Counted from the stretch's first letter, positions 1 through 8,895 are shown. The stretch is 64,000 bases of DNA from Andreprevotia lacus DSM 23236 (GCF_900176275.1 NZ_FWXD01000011.1:91731-155730); one strand, 5' to 3'. The notes: a model not told the origin generated them from the sequence alone. A program made the numbers and translations.

Positions 1-24
1 CGTGGTGCAGGTGTTTGCTTACTG

Positions 25-693
25 ATGTGGTATGCTTATTTGTACAAAAAGCTGAAGCGCAATTTGCTATCTATGTTGCTGGCCGGGTTTGCGGTTTGTG
101 CAAACCCGGTTCTAGCGGGGCCTGCGCCAGCGCTTCTGGCACAAGCCAAAGCCGCATTTGAGCATTACGCCCCTGGAGCGCATTTTCATGAGGACGCCAC
201 GGCCTTCGGGGATATCAATGGTGATGGAATCACGGATTTTGCCACCTTCCTCGGAGACCCCAATTACAACGATCATGGCGTTGAAGATGTAAAGGTGTTG
301 GTGTTTCTGGGTGCGAAAGACCACACCTTCAGCTTGCTTGAGGCCTCACGAGCTTTACCCGGACATGAACGCATTTTCTATGTAGTGGATATTAAACGGC
401 AGTCTGTTTTTGTTCATAGTGATGGCTCGGGTGGCTGTTGTTCGCACTGGGGGATGGAACTTCAATTCAGGCAGCAAGCGAGCAGACTGATGCTCATCGG
501 CTTGGAATCCGTCAACGTCTATGTGGATGGCAGCGATGAGCAGGAAAGCGGAACCAGCGCCAACCTGTTGACGGGCAAAGTGATTGATTGGTCCGGCTCC
601 GGCAAGGCCAGGCGTGAGAAAAAGCGGGTGCTGACTGGGCTGAAACCAGTGTCGTTTGCCGAGTTTGACTACCGCCACTTGCCGGTTGAATAG
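25..693 (+). CDS. Exported protein of unknown function with an EF-hand-like loop
   Basis: 222 residues. A basic N-terminus (KKLKR) followed by a hydrophobic stretch and VLA-G near residue 31 looks like a cleavable signal peptide, so the product is probably periplasmic or secreted. Around residue 65 the stretch DINGDGITDF resembles the calcium-binding loop of FG-GAP or dockerin-like repeats, but only one copy is present. A Cys-Cys pair (GGCCSHWG) lies mid-protein. The ATG at 25 has no strong ribosome-binding site; an internal Met at residue 17 would cut the signal peptide short. It does not match a family I can name. The neighbouring phospholipase-like gene is convergent. Confidence 0.65.
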   Translation: MWYAYLYKKLKRNLLSMLLAGFAVCANPVLAGPAPALLAQAKAAFEHYAPGAHFHEDATAFGDINGDGITDFATFLGDPNYNDHGVEDVKVLVFLGAKDHTFSLLEASRALPGHERIFYVVDIKRQSVFVHSDGSGGCCSHWGMELQFRQQASRLMLIGLESVNVYVDGSDEQESGTSANLLTGKVIDWSGSGKARREKKRVLTGLKPVSFAEFDYRHLPVE

Positions 694-785
694 GCTTGGC
701 TGGTTTGGCCACAACGATCTGCGGGGAGGCATTCCAAACGGCACGGGGTGGCGAACCACCCCTGCCATTTGAGGAGTAGACGCAC

Positions 786-2510
786 TCAGGACGAAAACAA
801 CTGCCTGTCCTTGGCCTTTTGCGAATCAGCTGCGTAGAAATCGGCAAACCATGCCGGCTGGCCGCTGATGGCTGTGGGTTTGCGCAAGGTCAGCGCCTTG
901 GGGGCGGTTTGCGGGTTGTTGGCCAGCGCCTGCTGCATGGCAGTGCGGAAGTGCAGGTGGTCGAACATGCGCAGCGCTTCGATGGCGTAGCTGGTGGCAA
1001 TGCGCTGATCCTGAATCATCACCAGATTGTCGCCGTTGCCTTCCTCGCCGCTGGGCGAGAGGTTGGACGAGCCGGTAAACACGCGCGCCGTGGGCAGGTT
1101 GAAGTCGGTGACGACGAATTTGTGGTGGATATGGATGCCGGCGCCGCCCGACCATTCGCTCTTGAACGGCTCGGGCGCTTTGGCCGACAGATAGGCAAAA
1201 TCGACCACGCCTTGCGTGTGATCCGGCTTGTTCACGATCAGGCCAGTATCGCTGTTGACCACACCGTAGCTGAACAGCGGGCTGTCCATCAGCCGGTCCA
1301 GTGCCTCACGGGTGGGGCCGGTCTTGATCTGGTTGAGGAAGGCAATCGAATACAGCACCGATGATGACGCCTGATCGATGGCTGCGGCCAGCGGGTTGAG
1401 CGATAGACCGCTATCACGGTGCGGCGAAAAGCAGAACTGCAGCGATGGCTGGCCGGGGGCGGCCTGCACCAGATGCCATTGCAGCGCCAGCGGGTTGTTG
1501 GCAAAGCCGGCCGGGTTGCTGAAGGCCTGCTCGAACACATTGGCAAACAGCGCTGCAGCAGCGGGCGATTGCACCACGATGACGTTATTGGCCTGGATAT
1601 ACAGGCCACGGAAGCTGAAATTGGTGGAGCCGAACAGCACCTTCTCGGGTGTGCCCTTGCGCTTTACGATCAGCACCTTGTGGTGTTGCAGCCCCTGAAA
1701 GTGGGTGCGGCGCACATTGCCGGCACCGGCCGAGGCGGCGAAACGTGCGGCGGCCTGGCTCTCTGCGCTGTGGGCAGGGGCATGGCTGCCCGAGTCATCA
1801 ATCACGGCGCGCAGGCGAGGGCCCAGATCGGCCAGCCGGGCCACCAGATCGGGCTCGTTCAGGTCGTAGGCCAGCAGTTCGATGCTCAGGTCGGTATTGG
1901 CCACGGCTTCGTCGAGCACGCCCTTGATCAGTTCCAGTGCCTCGAAACCCAGCCAGGTATAGGCATCTGCATCGGTCTTGTGGAAAGCCAGCCCGTCGTC
2001 GGCCTGAGCGGGGATCAGCTGTGGCTTGGTGCCATATCTGTCGCTGAACGCCTGCGACGATGCAAAGTTGCGCGTGAAGCCAACATCCAGAAAATCAGCG
2101 TAGGTGACCGGGTCCAGCGACAGGCCGAGCGTGAGCTGGCTGCCGGCCACCAGCTTGCCGTCCTGCGGCATGTGCATCTTGGTGACGCGATAGCGGTATT
2201 CACCCGGCTGCTGCTCGGCAGGAAAGTCGATCCAGCGAAAGCGCTGGAACGGCGCCTCCAGCGACGAGTACAGCCGTGCGCCGGTGACGGCTTCATGCGT
2301 TGGCTTGTCGTAGCTGAAGTTGAGCCGGTTGGGCAGCGGTTTGAACTCGTTGCTGTCCGGCGCCTGTACCTCAATGGCAAAGCCGGCCAGATCATCCTCG
2401 GGCTGGGCAACATCCAGCCCTAGCAAGCACATGCGCTCGCCGCGCCAGAGCTTGAGCTTGAAGCCGTCTTTTTCATCCTGCGCGCTGAAATCACTCATCT
2501 CGTCACCCAT
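786..2510 (-). CDS. Phospholipase D-like protein with two HKD motifs
   Basis: 574 residues, with the two-lobed layout of the PLD superfamily. Motif 1 is H276-x-K278 followed by GSTNFS. Motif 2 is H462-x-K464-x4-D469 followed by GSSNLS. Motif 2 is complete; motif 1 lacks the usual Asp (a Lys sits there), seen directly in the translation. PLD enzymes cleave phosphodiester bonds in lipids or nucleic acids through a His-linked intermediate; the substrate here cannot be told. The first ~180 residues look like a beta-rich domain of unknown role. There is no signal peptide. Met1 (2510) and Met5 (2498) are both possible starts; neither has a clear ribosome-binding site. Confidence 0.8.
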   Translation of the reverse strand: MGDEMSDFSAQDEKDGFKLKLWRGERMCLLGLDVAQPEDDLAGFAIEVQAPDSNEFKPLPNRLNFSYDKPTHEAVTGARLYSSLEAPFQRFRWIDFPAEQQPGEYRYRVTKMHMPQDGKLVAGSQLTLGLSLDPVTYADFLDVGFTRNFASSQAFSDRYGTKPQLIPAQADDGLAFHKTDADAYTWLGFEALELIKGVLDEAVANTDLSIELLAYDLNEPDLVARLADLGPRLRAVIDDSGSHAPAHSAESQAAARFAASAGAGNVRRTHFQGLQHHKVLIVKRKGTPEKVLFGSTNFSFRGLYIQANNVIVVQSPAAAALFANVFEQAFSNPAGFANNPLALQWHLVQAAPGQPSLQFCFSPHRDSGLSLNPLAAAIDQASSSVLYSIAFLNQIKTGPTREALDRLMDSPLFSYGVVNSDTGLIVNKPDHTQGVVDFAYLSAKAPEPFKSEWSGGAGIHIHHKFVVTDFNLPTARVFTGSSNLSPSGEEGNGDNLVMIQDQRIATSYAIEALRMFDHLHFRTAMQQALANNPQTAPKALTLRKPTAISGQPAWFADFYAADSQKAKDRQLFSS

Positions 2511-2751
2511 GCTGTTGGCGTATCCGTCTGAACATAGATGCTGTCGGCATGATGGTCAAACATCTTGTTTTTACGAAAAATTTTGCCAGTTCTTGTGAGT
2601 AAAGATGAAATTTCAGTGAAATGCTGCGGGCTCATCATGGCAGGCTGATTTGATGGGCAGCGGTGGGCGATGCAGCAATATTTTGCGTCGTGCGATCCGT
2701 TTTGCGCTGCCGTTTCGTCTAGCAGGTGTCCATATGAACAGGAGACACCCC

Positions 2752-3072
2752 ATGGCGACCAACCCCATCATTCTGATCAACCGCTTGCAGGTCGAACCGG
2801 CCAATCAGGCTGCGCTGCTTGCTTTGCTGCAGCAGAACATCGACACCGTCATCCGCACCCTGGCCGGCTGGCGGCGCACGCGCCTGATTGCCGCGCCGGA
2901 TGGCAGCGCAGTGATCATCTATTCGGAATGGGATAGCCCGGCTGCCGTCGAGACCATGCGGGCCGACCCGCGCATGCAGGCGTATTTTCCGCAGATATTG
3001 GCGCTGGCGCGCTTTGATGCCATGTCGGGCGAACTGGCTTTCAGTGCGGAACGTGAAAACGCGCTTGCATAA
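2752..3072 (+). CDS. Antibiotic biosynthesis monooxygenase (ABM) domain protein
   Basis: 106 residues forming one small ferredoxin-like ABM domain: an INRLQV strand, a helix, and a YSEWDSPAA segment typical of the family. ABM proteins act on small aromatic or quinone-like molecules or haem, usually as dimers; the substrate is unknown. The ATG at 2752 is preferred because AGGAG (2740-2744) sits 7 bases upstream; an in-frame ATG at 2734 lacks this. The ECF sigma gene follows 161 bp downstream on the same strand. ECF factors with SnoaL-like tails are often found next to small oxidoreductase or ABM genes, so this may be its regulatory target (inference). Confidence 0.75.
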   Translation: MATNPIILINRLQVEPANQAALLALLQQNIDTVIRTLAGWRRTRLIAAPDGSAVIIYSEWDSPAAVETMRADPRMQAYFPQILALARFDAMSGELAFSAERENALA

Positions 3073-3233
3073 GTGCCACTTGGTTTTGCCGGGCGATGGC
3101 GGCAGCTTTGCCATTCCCCGGCAGACTGTATCGCGAGGTACCTGCGTGCTCCCGCCGGGCAGACACATATCTTCATCAACGCTATCTTGGCAGTTTGGCC
3201 AGATGACCATCGGAAGGGGCTGGTAAACAAGCC

Positions 3234-4100
3234 ATGAGTGAAGCGGATTTCGAAGCGCGCCTGCGGGCGCTGCGGCCACGGCTGCATCGCTACTGCGCGC
3301 GCATGACCGGCTCGGCCATTGATGGCGAGGACGTGCTGCAGGACGCGCTGGTCAAGGCGCTGCACGCGCAGGCCGACGGTGCAATGGTGGACAACCTTGG
3401 CGGCTGGCTGCTGCGCATTGCGCACAACTGCTGTCTGGATTTCCTGCGCCGCCGCGCGCGTGTCGAACTGGTGCCGCTGGATGAAGGTATGGCCCATGCC
3501 GCACGGCCTGACACCGATATCGTCACGCTCGGTTTTCATGCCTTTCTGCAACTGCCCGAGTTGCAACGCTGCGCCGTCATCCTCAAGGATGTGCTCGGCC
3601 ATACGGTGGAGGAGATTGCTGCCATCGCCGGCAGCACCCCGGCGGCGGCCAAATCGGCACTGCAGCGCGGCCGCAGTACATTGCGGCAACGTGCCGCAAA
3701 GCCCATCGCCACACCAGCGCGCGCCGATGCTGAAAAACTGGCCAGCTATGTACAGCTCTTCCAGCAAGGCGACTTTGACGCCATCCGCGCGCTGCTGGCC
3801 GAAGACGTGCAACTGGAGCTGGTCAACCGCCTCAAACTCGCCGGCCGCGAGCAAATTGCCCCGTATTTCAGCCGCTATGCTGCAGAACCGAAATGGTGCT
3901 ACGCCTTAGGCACGTTCGAGCAGCACCCGGCCATGCTGGTCTACGACCACACCCGGCCCGATCAACCGGCGCATATGGTGCTGCTTGAATGGCGGCAAGG
4001 CCGGATTGCCAGCATTCGGGATTTTCTGTTTGCGGCTTATGTGCTGGATGGGGCGGCGTGGCGCAAGCTGCAGGGGCGATTGGAAATCACGACAGAATGA
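3234..4100 (+). CDS. ECF sigma-70 factor with C-terminal SnoaL-like domain
   Basis: 288 residues. Region sigma2 spans about residues 8-75 (YCARMTGSAIDGEDVLQDAL, then the WLLRIAHN and DFLRRR core-binding helices). Region sigma4 spans about 105-155 (LPELQRCAVILKDVLGHTVE, then an AAAKSALQRGR helix). Residues ~165-285 form an extra NTF2/SnoaL-like domain (FQQGDFDAIRALLAEDV, a fold also used for small-molecule binding). ECF factors of this design are controlled through their own tail rather than by a membrane anti-sigma, and no anti-sigma gene is seen here. The last 14 bases overlap the convergent small membrane protein gene. Confidence 0.88.
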   Translation: MSEADFEARLRALRPRLHRYCARMTGSAIDGEDVLQDALVKALHAQADGAMVDNLGGWLLRIAHNCCLDFLRRRARVELVPLDEGMAHAARPDTDIVTLGFHAFLQLPELQRCAVILKDVLGHTVEEIAAIAGSTPAAAKSALQRGRSTLRQRAAKPIATPARADAEKLASYVQLFQQGDFDAIRALLAEDVQLELVNRLKLAGREQIAPYFSRYAAEPKWCYALGTFEQHPAMLVYDHTRPDQPAHMVLLEWRQGRIASIRDFLFAAYVLDGAAWRKLQGRLEITTE

Positions 4101-4320
4101 TGGTTCCCCCGATGATCAGCAGGATGGCCACGCCCAAGGCGATGTAGAAGTGCCAGATTAAACCTGTCTGGCGCAGCGCAATCATGCCGGCCGGGCTGAT
4201 CGACTCTGGTTGCAACCCCAAAGCAATGCATCGCCGGCGAATGAACATAGGGTAGATTTTGAAAGTAATGTAGAAGAGCGTAATTCCGCCCATCAGCATC
4301 CAGCCAGCCAGTTTTTCCAT
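4087..4320 (-). CDS. Small two-helix membrane protein of unknown function
   Basis: 77 residues: a hydrophobic helix at about 6-25, a basic loop (FIRRRC), and a second, strongly hydrophobic helix at about 55-75 (ALGVAILLIIGGTIILS). The short arrangement suggests an inner-membrane protein with both ends on the same side. It overlaps the 3' end of the convergent sigma gene by 14 bp. I do not recognise the family. It may be the last gene of the operon starting with tag, although the region between is broken up. Confidence 0.6.
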   Translation of the reverse strand: MEKLAGWMLMGGITLFYITFKIYPMFIRRRCIALGLQPESISPAGMIALRQTGLIWHFYIALGVAILLIIGGTIILS

Positions 4321-4336
4321 GTGCTTGTGTTCACTT

Positions 4337-4968
4337 TCACCAGTTGCGGGCCCGTGAGATTGCTTTGAGCCGCTGGCCAGATCCGCGTGGGTTCAGGCTC
4401 AGTTGTTTTGCGATTATCGCCGTTTGATGGCATGGACCACAACCCTTGTACGATGCTGCCTGGTCGGCATCGTCGCGCTGCGGAAAGCATGATGCCAGCT
4501 CCTGCGCCGGGCAGGCCGGGGGGGGGGGGGGCGCCGAGGCGCAAGGGGATGCAAGGCCTGTGGCGGCCAGTTCCGCGATGTCATCGCCCTTGCCGCCATT
4601 GTCCACACCATCCGGCCCCATCGAATACAGGCAGAGCTCCGGCTGTTCGGGCCGGTAGCGGAAAGGATGATCCCAGGCATCGTTCGGTAGCCATGCGAGA
4701 TAAGCATCCTGCTGGCCCGGCGGGGCAGTGTGTCCAGACCCGCTGCAGCGGGCAGATCGCGGCCGTGATCGTGTTGCCATTACACAAGGGCCGATTGAAT
4801 CGTGCTCAGATGCGCGCTGGTCCATTGCCGCTTGTGCCATGTCGATGCATCCGGTGACCGGGATCGTGGCAAGACCGCGATCGCCACCAGCCCGGCAATG
4901 CACAGCACAAACGCAAGGCGTATCACCCGCGCCAGACCTGGGCTCATGCGGCGATCCGGCTCAGCCAT
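4337..4968 (-). pseudogene. Broken GspG-like (type II secretion major pseudopilin-like) gene
   Basis: From ATG 4968, which overlaps the stop of the upstream gene, one frame gives a membrane helix (RLAFVLCIAGLVAIAVLP) and STIQSALV, then meets an in-frame TAA at 4780-4782. Past the stop the same frame continues WQHDHGRDLPAAAGLDTL, matching the xxNGRYPTxxQGLDxL region of GspG. A frame change near 4720 then gives NDAWDHPFRYRPEQPELCLY and SMGPDGVDNGGKGDD, the typical GspG C-terminus. So at least one stop and one frameshift split the gene. A run of 14 C on this strand (4518-4531) follows, leaving the true C-terminus uncertain. The hydrophobic segment lacks the usual prepilin GFTLIE cleavage motif. 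No other type II secretion gene is nearby. Confidence 0.6.
4518..4531. repeat. Poly-G run of 14 bases
   Basis: Fourteen consecutive G on the plus strand, in the 3' part of the broken GspG-like gene (poly-C in its sense). Runs of this length slip during replication and are used as phase-variation switches in Neisseriales. They are also frequent sites of sequencing error. It is the only homopolymer of this size I noticed in the window. Confidence 0.9.
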
Positions 4969-5345
4969 GCGGAAAACAAGCCCGCTCCACCTTGCACAGA
5001 TCGCGCAGCGCCCGGGCAAGCGGGCGGTTGCTGCGCGGCGTGGCGGGTTGGGCCTGCAGATCCTTGATTTGTTGCTGCAGCAGCACGCGCATGGGCAGTT
5101 TCTCGTTTTTGTGGGCGCTGAATACCTGGGCCTGATCCCACCTCAACATCCGGGCCCGGCTGGCGCTGTGGATGGCCACAAACAGTGCCAGCCATTCTGT
5201 TGGCGCGATGTTTGGGCGGTAGCAGTATGCGGGTGCCCAGCGCCGTGCAGGGGCGGGCGCATCCGGGGCAGCGCACGTTCTCATCTGTGCCGCTGCGTCG
5301 CACGCCGATGCGGCAGTCGAAACACACCCATTTGATATTGCTCAT
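4961..5345 (-). pseudogene. Frameshifted zinc-ribbon protein gene
   Basis: The ATG at 5345 overlaps the stop of tag (ATGA). The first frame reads a small zinc-ribbon-like part (CFDCRIGV, then CPGCARPCTALGTRIL). Near 5195-5225 the sensible reading moves by +1 into the frame that gives TEWLALFVAIHSASRARML and then KLPMRVLLQQQIKDLQAQ, ending at 4961. The second half shares no frame with the first, so the gene as read is broken by a one-base insertion or two-base deletion. An intact version would be about 128 residues. I do not recognise the family. The start/stop overlaps on both sides indicate an operon with tag and the GspG-like gene. Confidence 0.55.
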
Positions 5346-5968
5346 GGCGTTTTACCTTCATCGCCCGGCCGCATGAATCCAACCCTGGCATCGGCGACCT
5401 TCTGCCGGAACGCACAGTCAGTGGCATGGTCATTCACCAGCCCCATGGCCTGCATGAAGGCGTAGACGGTGGTGGGGCCGACGAATTTCCAGCCGCGCTT
5501 TTTCAGCGCTTTCGACAGCGTATGCGACAGCTCGGTGGTGCTGACGGTTTGTGGTTCGACCTGCGTTTCCGGTCTGGCTTCGTAGCGCCAGAAAAAGGCA
5601 GCGAGCGAGCCTGCTTCCTGCACCAGCGCCAGCGCGCGGTTGGCGTTGTTGATCACGGCCTCGATCTTGCCGCGGTGGCGCACGATGCCGGCATTGGCCA
5701 GCAGGCGGCTGATGTCGGCGTCGGTATAGGTGGCGATGCGGTGGAAGTCGAAGCCATCGAAGGCCGCGCGGAAGTTGTCGCGCTTGGCGAGGATGGTGCG
5801 CCAGCTCAGCCCGGATTGAAAACCTTCCAGGCAGATTTTCTCGAACAGCCGCACGTCATCGGCCACCGGGTAACCCCATTCAAGATCGTGGTAGCTGATG
5901 TATTGGTCAGTGGCGCTGCACCAGTGGCAGCGGGGCAGGCCGTCGGGGTCGGTGTAGGTGCTGTTCAT
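5342..5968 (-). CDS. tag: DNA-3-methyladenine glycosylase I
   Basis: 208 residues, full length for Tag. It excises 3-methyladenine from alkylated DNA as the first step of base-excision repair, in the cytoplasm. Family marks: RCHWCSATDQYISYHDLEWG at the N-terminus (Zn ligand Cys and the conserved HDxEWG), then FQSGLSWRTILAKRDNFRAA and the C-terminal GWKFVGPTTVYAFMQAMGLV with the later H and C zinc ligands (NDHATDC). AGGA lies 8 bases before ATG 5968. It heads an operon with two overlapping downstream genes, both damaged. Confidence 0.95.
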   Translation of the reverse strand: MNSTYTDPDGLPRCHWCSATDQYISYHDLEWGYPVADDVRLFEKICLEGFQSGLSWRTILAKRDNFRAAFDGFDFHRIATYTDADISRLLANAGIVRHRGKIEAVINNANRALALVQEAGSLAAFFWRYEARPETQVEPQTVSTTELSHTLSKALKKRGWKFVGPTTVYAFMQAMGLVNDHATDCAFRQKVADARVGFMRPGDEGKTP

Positions 5969-6085
5969 CGTGCTTCCTGGGCGTGTGGTGGATATGTTGC
6001 TTAATGCATTATTTACTCAAACTGACATCATTCATGATGTTGCTGCATGCTAGATTAAATCCATTCTGTGCCGTGAGGGGCCGTC

Positions 6086-7279
6086 ATGTCGATTCTGGAT
6101 TTTTTTCGCCCGCCAACCATGGCACGTTATGCACGGCTGCTGCAGGGCAAGCTGAGCGAGCTGGGCGATGTGCGGCCCTGGCAGTTCGATGCGCTGGAGG
6201 AGCGGCTTTTCTTGCCCTCGACCGCGTCCGGCAAGCCGGAGGGCGTGATCAATCTGGCAACCATGTACGCCGAGTATCTGGCAGCCAGTCGCAGCCAGCG
6301 GCGCAGCATGCTGCATGCCACAGCCATGGTCCAGTTGCAGGCGCATCTGCCGGACAGCTATGCAGATGCCCGCCCGCACCTGCTGCCGGCGGTCCGGCCT
6401 GCCGCCGAGCGTGGGCTGCAGGCATTGCAGCTCGATGATGATGAAGATGCTGCGTTTCGCGCACTGGGGGCCGATCTGGAGATCAGCCTGGTATATGACA
6501 CCGAATACGCCATGGCCCGGTTGTCGGCACAGCATCTTGCCGACTGGGGCGTGGACTTCGACACGGCCTATCAGGATGCGCTGCTCAATTTGCGGGCACG
6601 TTCGACCCAGCCGCTGGAGGACATGGGGGGCGTGTTCCGCAGCCCGTATGAGGATTGCCATGATGCGGCGCGCATCTTGTTGACCGATATGCTGCACCGC
6701 TTGCCGCTGCGTGGTGCTCCGGTCGTGATGATTCCCAACCGCTCCGTACTGCTGGTGACGGGTGATCAGAACGAGGCTGCATTGCTGCCCCTGGTGGAGG
6801 CGGCGGCCAATATCCTGCAGCAACCGCGACCGCTGTCCCCACTGCTGCTGAGGCTGGGGCCACAAGGGTGGGCGGCATGGCAGCCGCCGTCCTGCGTGGC
6901 GGCGCTGCAGCTGCTGCGCGTGGGGAGCGAAGCGCAGGACTATGCCGCACAAAAGCAGCTGCTGGAGCAGAAGTTTGAGCGTGAGGGCACGGATGTGTTT
7001 GTCGCCAGCTACAGCGCCGTGCGCGACGCACAAGGGGAGGTCTTCAGCTACTGCAGCTGGGCCGAGGGCGTTCATTCGCTACTGCCCCAGACCGACCGGA
7101 TTGCTTTCAAACGCAGCGATGACCGGCTGGTGATGGTGCCATGGGCACAAGTAGTGGCCGATGCCGGCACCATGCTGTGCCCCGGCACATACGCGCCGGC
7201 GCGCTTCGAGGTTGCTGCATTTCCCTCTGCTGCCTTGCTGGCGCGGTGGTCCGAACTACATCATGACGCCGTAGTGTAA
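6086..7279 (+). CDS. Unknown protein, DUF1444/YtpQ-like
   Basis: 397 residues, soluble, no signal peptide. The middle (LEISLVYDTEYAMARLSAQH) and later PVVMIPNRSVLLVTGDQN followed by ALLPLVEAAANIL resemble DUF1444 (YtpQ) proteins, whose function is not established; I hold this family match only moderately. GAGGGG lies just upstream of ATG 6086. The gene is followed 50 bp later by another unknown gene on the same strand, and the two may be co-transcribed. Confidence 0.65.
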   Translation: MSILDFFRPPTMARYARLLQGKLSELGDVRPWQFDALEERLFLPSTASGKPEGVINLATMYAEYLAASRSQRRSMLHATAMVQLQAHLPDSYADARPHLLPAVRPAAERGLQALQLDDDEDAAFRALGADLEISLVYDTEYAMARLSAQHLADWGVDFDTAYQDALLNLRARSTQPLEDMGGVFRSPYEDCHDAARILLTDMLHRLPLRGAPVVMIPNRSVLLVTGDQNEAALLPLVEAAANILQQPRPLSPLLLRLGPQGWAAWQPPSCVAALQLLRVGSEAQDYAAQKQLLEQKFEREGTDVFVASYSAVRDAQGEVFSYCSWAEGVHSLLPQTDRIAFKRSDDRLVMVPWAQVVADAGTMLCPGTYAPARFEVAAFPSAALLARWSELHHDAVV

Positions 7280-7329
7280 CGGCCAGCGCTGCCTTGCATC
7301 GTGTGAATTGACCCTTGGCCGAGGAAACC

Positions 7330-7956
7330 ATGCTCAACGTCCTTACCCGCACGTTTTCCGCATTGCTGCGCACTGCGCCAATACAGGCGTTGCCCGAATT
7401 GGCAGACCCGCTGCTGGCCCAGGTAGCGCCACTGCTACAGCAAGTTGCCGGTGCATCCGTACGCGATTTTGCCACGCGTGATTTTGGACGCCAGCACTAC
7501 ACTGGCGCCATTTCGGCCCTGGTGCCGGAGCGGCGTGCCCGGCGTCTGCTCAACCTGCTGCGGCCACGCCTGCCCGGTGGCCTGGTGGCCTTTGTCGGCA
7601 CTACACGCAGTTTGTGCCAGCCGCCGGCACAGGGGGTGGAGCTGGTCGTCGGCCACGGGCAGACACAGCTGGACGTGCTCGATATTGCCGCCAGTAACGC
7701 GGCCAATTTCGATATGGACACCCCTCAGCTGAAAGCAGTGCTCGCGCGCTGGCAACAAGCCTACGGCATCGACCTGTGGCAAGCCGAGACCGATACCGTT
7801 CAGCTGCGCCTGCTGCAAACCCCGCTGGGCTTGATGGATTTTGCCGACGAGGTTTATGACTTCTGCCCCGACATCGTGAACCAAGGGGGCGGCACGGTGG
7901 CCGCGTTGGCGCGCGATATCGCGGTGCAGGGCGAGCTGTGCCTGTGGTGGGATTGA
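7330..7956 (+). CDS. Hypothetical protein
   Basis: 208 residues, mixed hydrophobic and acidic composition, no obvious membrane helix or signal peptide. The ATG at 7330 is chosen because GAGG (7321-7324) is correctly spaced; an in-frame TTG at 7315 would add five residues. A GXXXXX-type nucleotide motif or catalytic signature could not be identified. It follows the DUF1444-like gene on the same strand, which suggests a shared transcript. Confidence 0.6.
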   Translation: MLNVLTRTFSALLRTAPIQALPELADPLLAQVAPLLQQVAGASVRDFATRDFGRQHYTGAISALVPERRARRLLNLLRPRLPGGLVAFVGTTRSLCQPPAQGVELVVGHGQTQLDVLDIAASNAANFDMDTPQLKAVLARWQQAYGIDLWQAETDTVQLRLLQTPLGLMDFADEVYDFCPDIVNQGGGTVAALARDIAVQGELCLWWD

Positions 7957-7972
7957 CGGGCAGCGCACGGGC

Positions 7973-8188
7973 CTACTTTTTCTGATCCGCCAGGAAGTGA
8001 GCCACCAGCGCGTTGGCATGGCCGTGCCCAAGCTGGTGCTCGTTCTTCAGCCAGGCCACCATTTCCATATGCTTCAGCCCTTGCAGGCTGCCCAGCAAGC
8101 CCAGCCAGTGGCTGACGGGCTGACCATACTGTTTTTCAATCGACGGGAAATACGACGCAGGGCCCTTGGGCTTTTCGGGAGTGGTCAT
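7973..8188 (-). CDS. DUF4287 domain protein
   Basis: 71 residues consisting of one DUF4287 domain: SYFPSIEKQYGQPVSHWLGL, then KHMEMVAWLKNEHQLGHGHA and NALVAHFL, the family's characteristic ending. Function not established; such proteins are common small stand-alone products in proteobacteria. AGGAG upstream of the ATG at 8188 fixes the start; a longer reading to 8239 would add 17 residues of no family character. Confidence 0.85.
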   Translation of the reverse strand: MTTPEKPKGPASYFPSIEKQYGQPVSHWLGLLGSLQGLKHMEMVAWLKNEHQLGHGHANALVAHFLADQKK

Positions 8189-8415
8189 GACGTGCTCCTG
8201 TAGGTGGGTGCTGTGCCCGTACGGCGCCATACAAAGCACAATGTAACGTATTTGCTAACTCGGGTCTTTGTAGCTTGGCAAGGAAATGATGCGCCGGGGC
8301 TGACTGGCACGGCTTGGGTTGCCGTTGGATTTGCACGTAACATATCGGTTCCCTTGGCAGGCATGCCTGATCCGGCGTGAACGGCCCCGTTTTGACCGAA
8401 AATCTGTTGGTTTGC

Positions 8416-8895
8416 ATGAATACCAAATACGCTGTTTTATTCATTTGCACAGGTAATATCTGCCGCAGCCCTACTGCCGATGGCGTGCTGCGCCAGCGCG
8501 TGGCCGATGCTGGCTTGGCTGGCCAGGTGGTGGTCGATTCGGCCGGTACGCATGACTATCATATCGGCGAGGCGCCAGACCGCCGCTCCACCGCCCATGC
8601 CGCCAAGCGTGGCTATGATTTGTCGCCGTTGCGCGCCCGTGAGGTCAAGCCGGCAGATTTCAGCCAGTTTGATCTGATCCTGGCTATGGACAAGGGACAT
8701 TTGCGCCTGCTGGAGCGTGCCTGCCCGGCCTCACAGCGCCACAAGCTCAAGTTGTTTCTGGCGTTCGCCACGCGGCACGACGAGCAGGAAGTGCCTGATC
8801 CCTATTACGGCGGCGCCGATGGCTTCGAGCATGTGCTCGATCTGGTCGAGGATGGCTGCGATGGGTTGCTGGCTCATATCCGGGCCAGTCTCTGA
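8416..8895 (+). CDS. Low-molecular-weight protein-tyrosine phosphatase
   Basis: 159 residues. The N-terminal loop C11-TGNIC-R17-S is the CX5R phosphate-binding loop of the family, with C11 as the nucleophile. Near the C-terminus VPDPYYGG carries the conserved general-acid Asp. The full fold length is present. These enzymes dephosphorylate phosphotyrosine, in bacteria often on exopolysaccharide-linked tyrosine kinases, but no kinase or capsule gene is nearby. ATG 8416 is preferred over the upstream GTG (8377) because family members begin just before the phosphate loop. Confidence 0.92.
   Translation: MNTKYAVLFICTGNICRSPTADGVLRQRVADAGLAGQVVVDSAGTHDYHIGEAPDRRSTAHAAKRGYDLSPLRAREVKPADFSQFDLILAMDKGHLRLLERACPASQRHKLKLFLAFATRHDEQEVPDPYYGGADGFEHVLDLVEDGCDGLLAHIRASL

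Noticed and set aside
4387..4857. 156-residue plus-strand frame
   Set aside because: Opposite the recognisable GspG-like fragments and without any family character.
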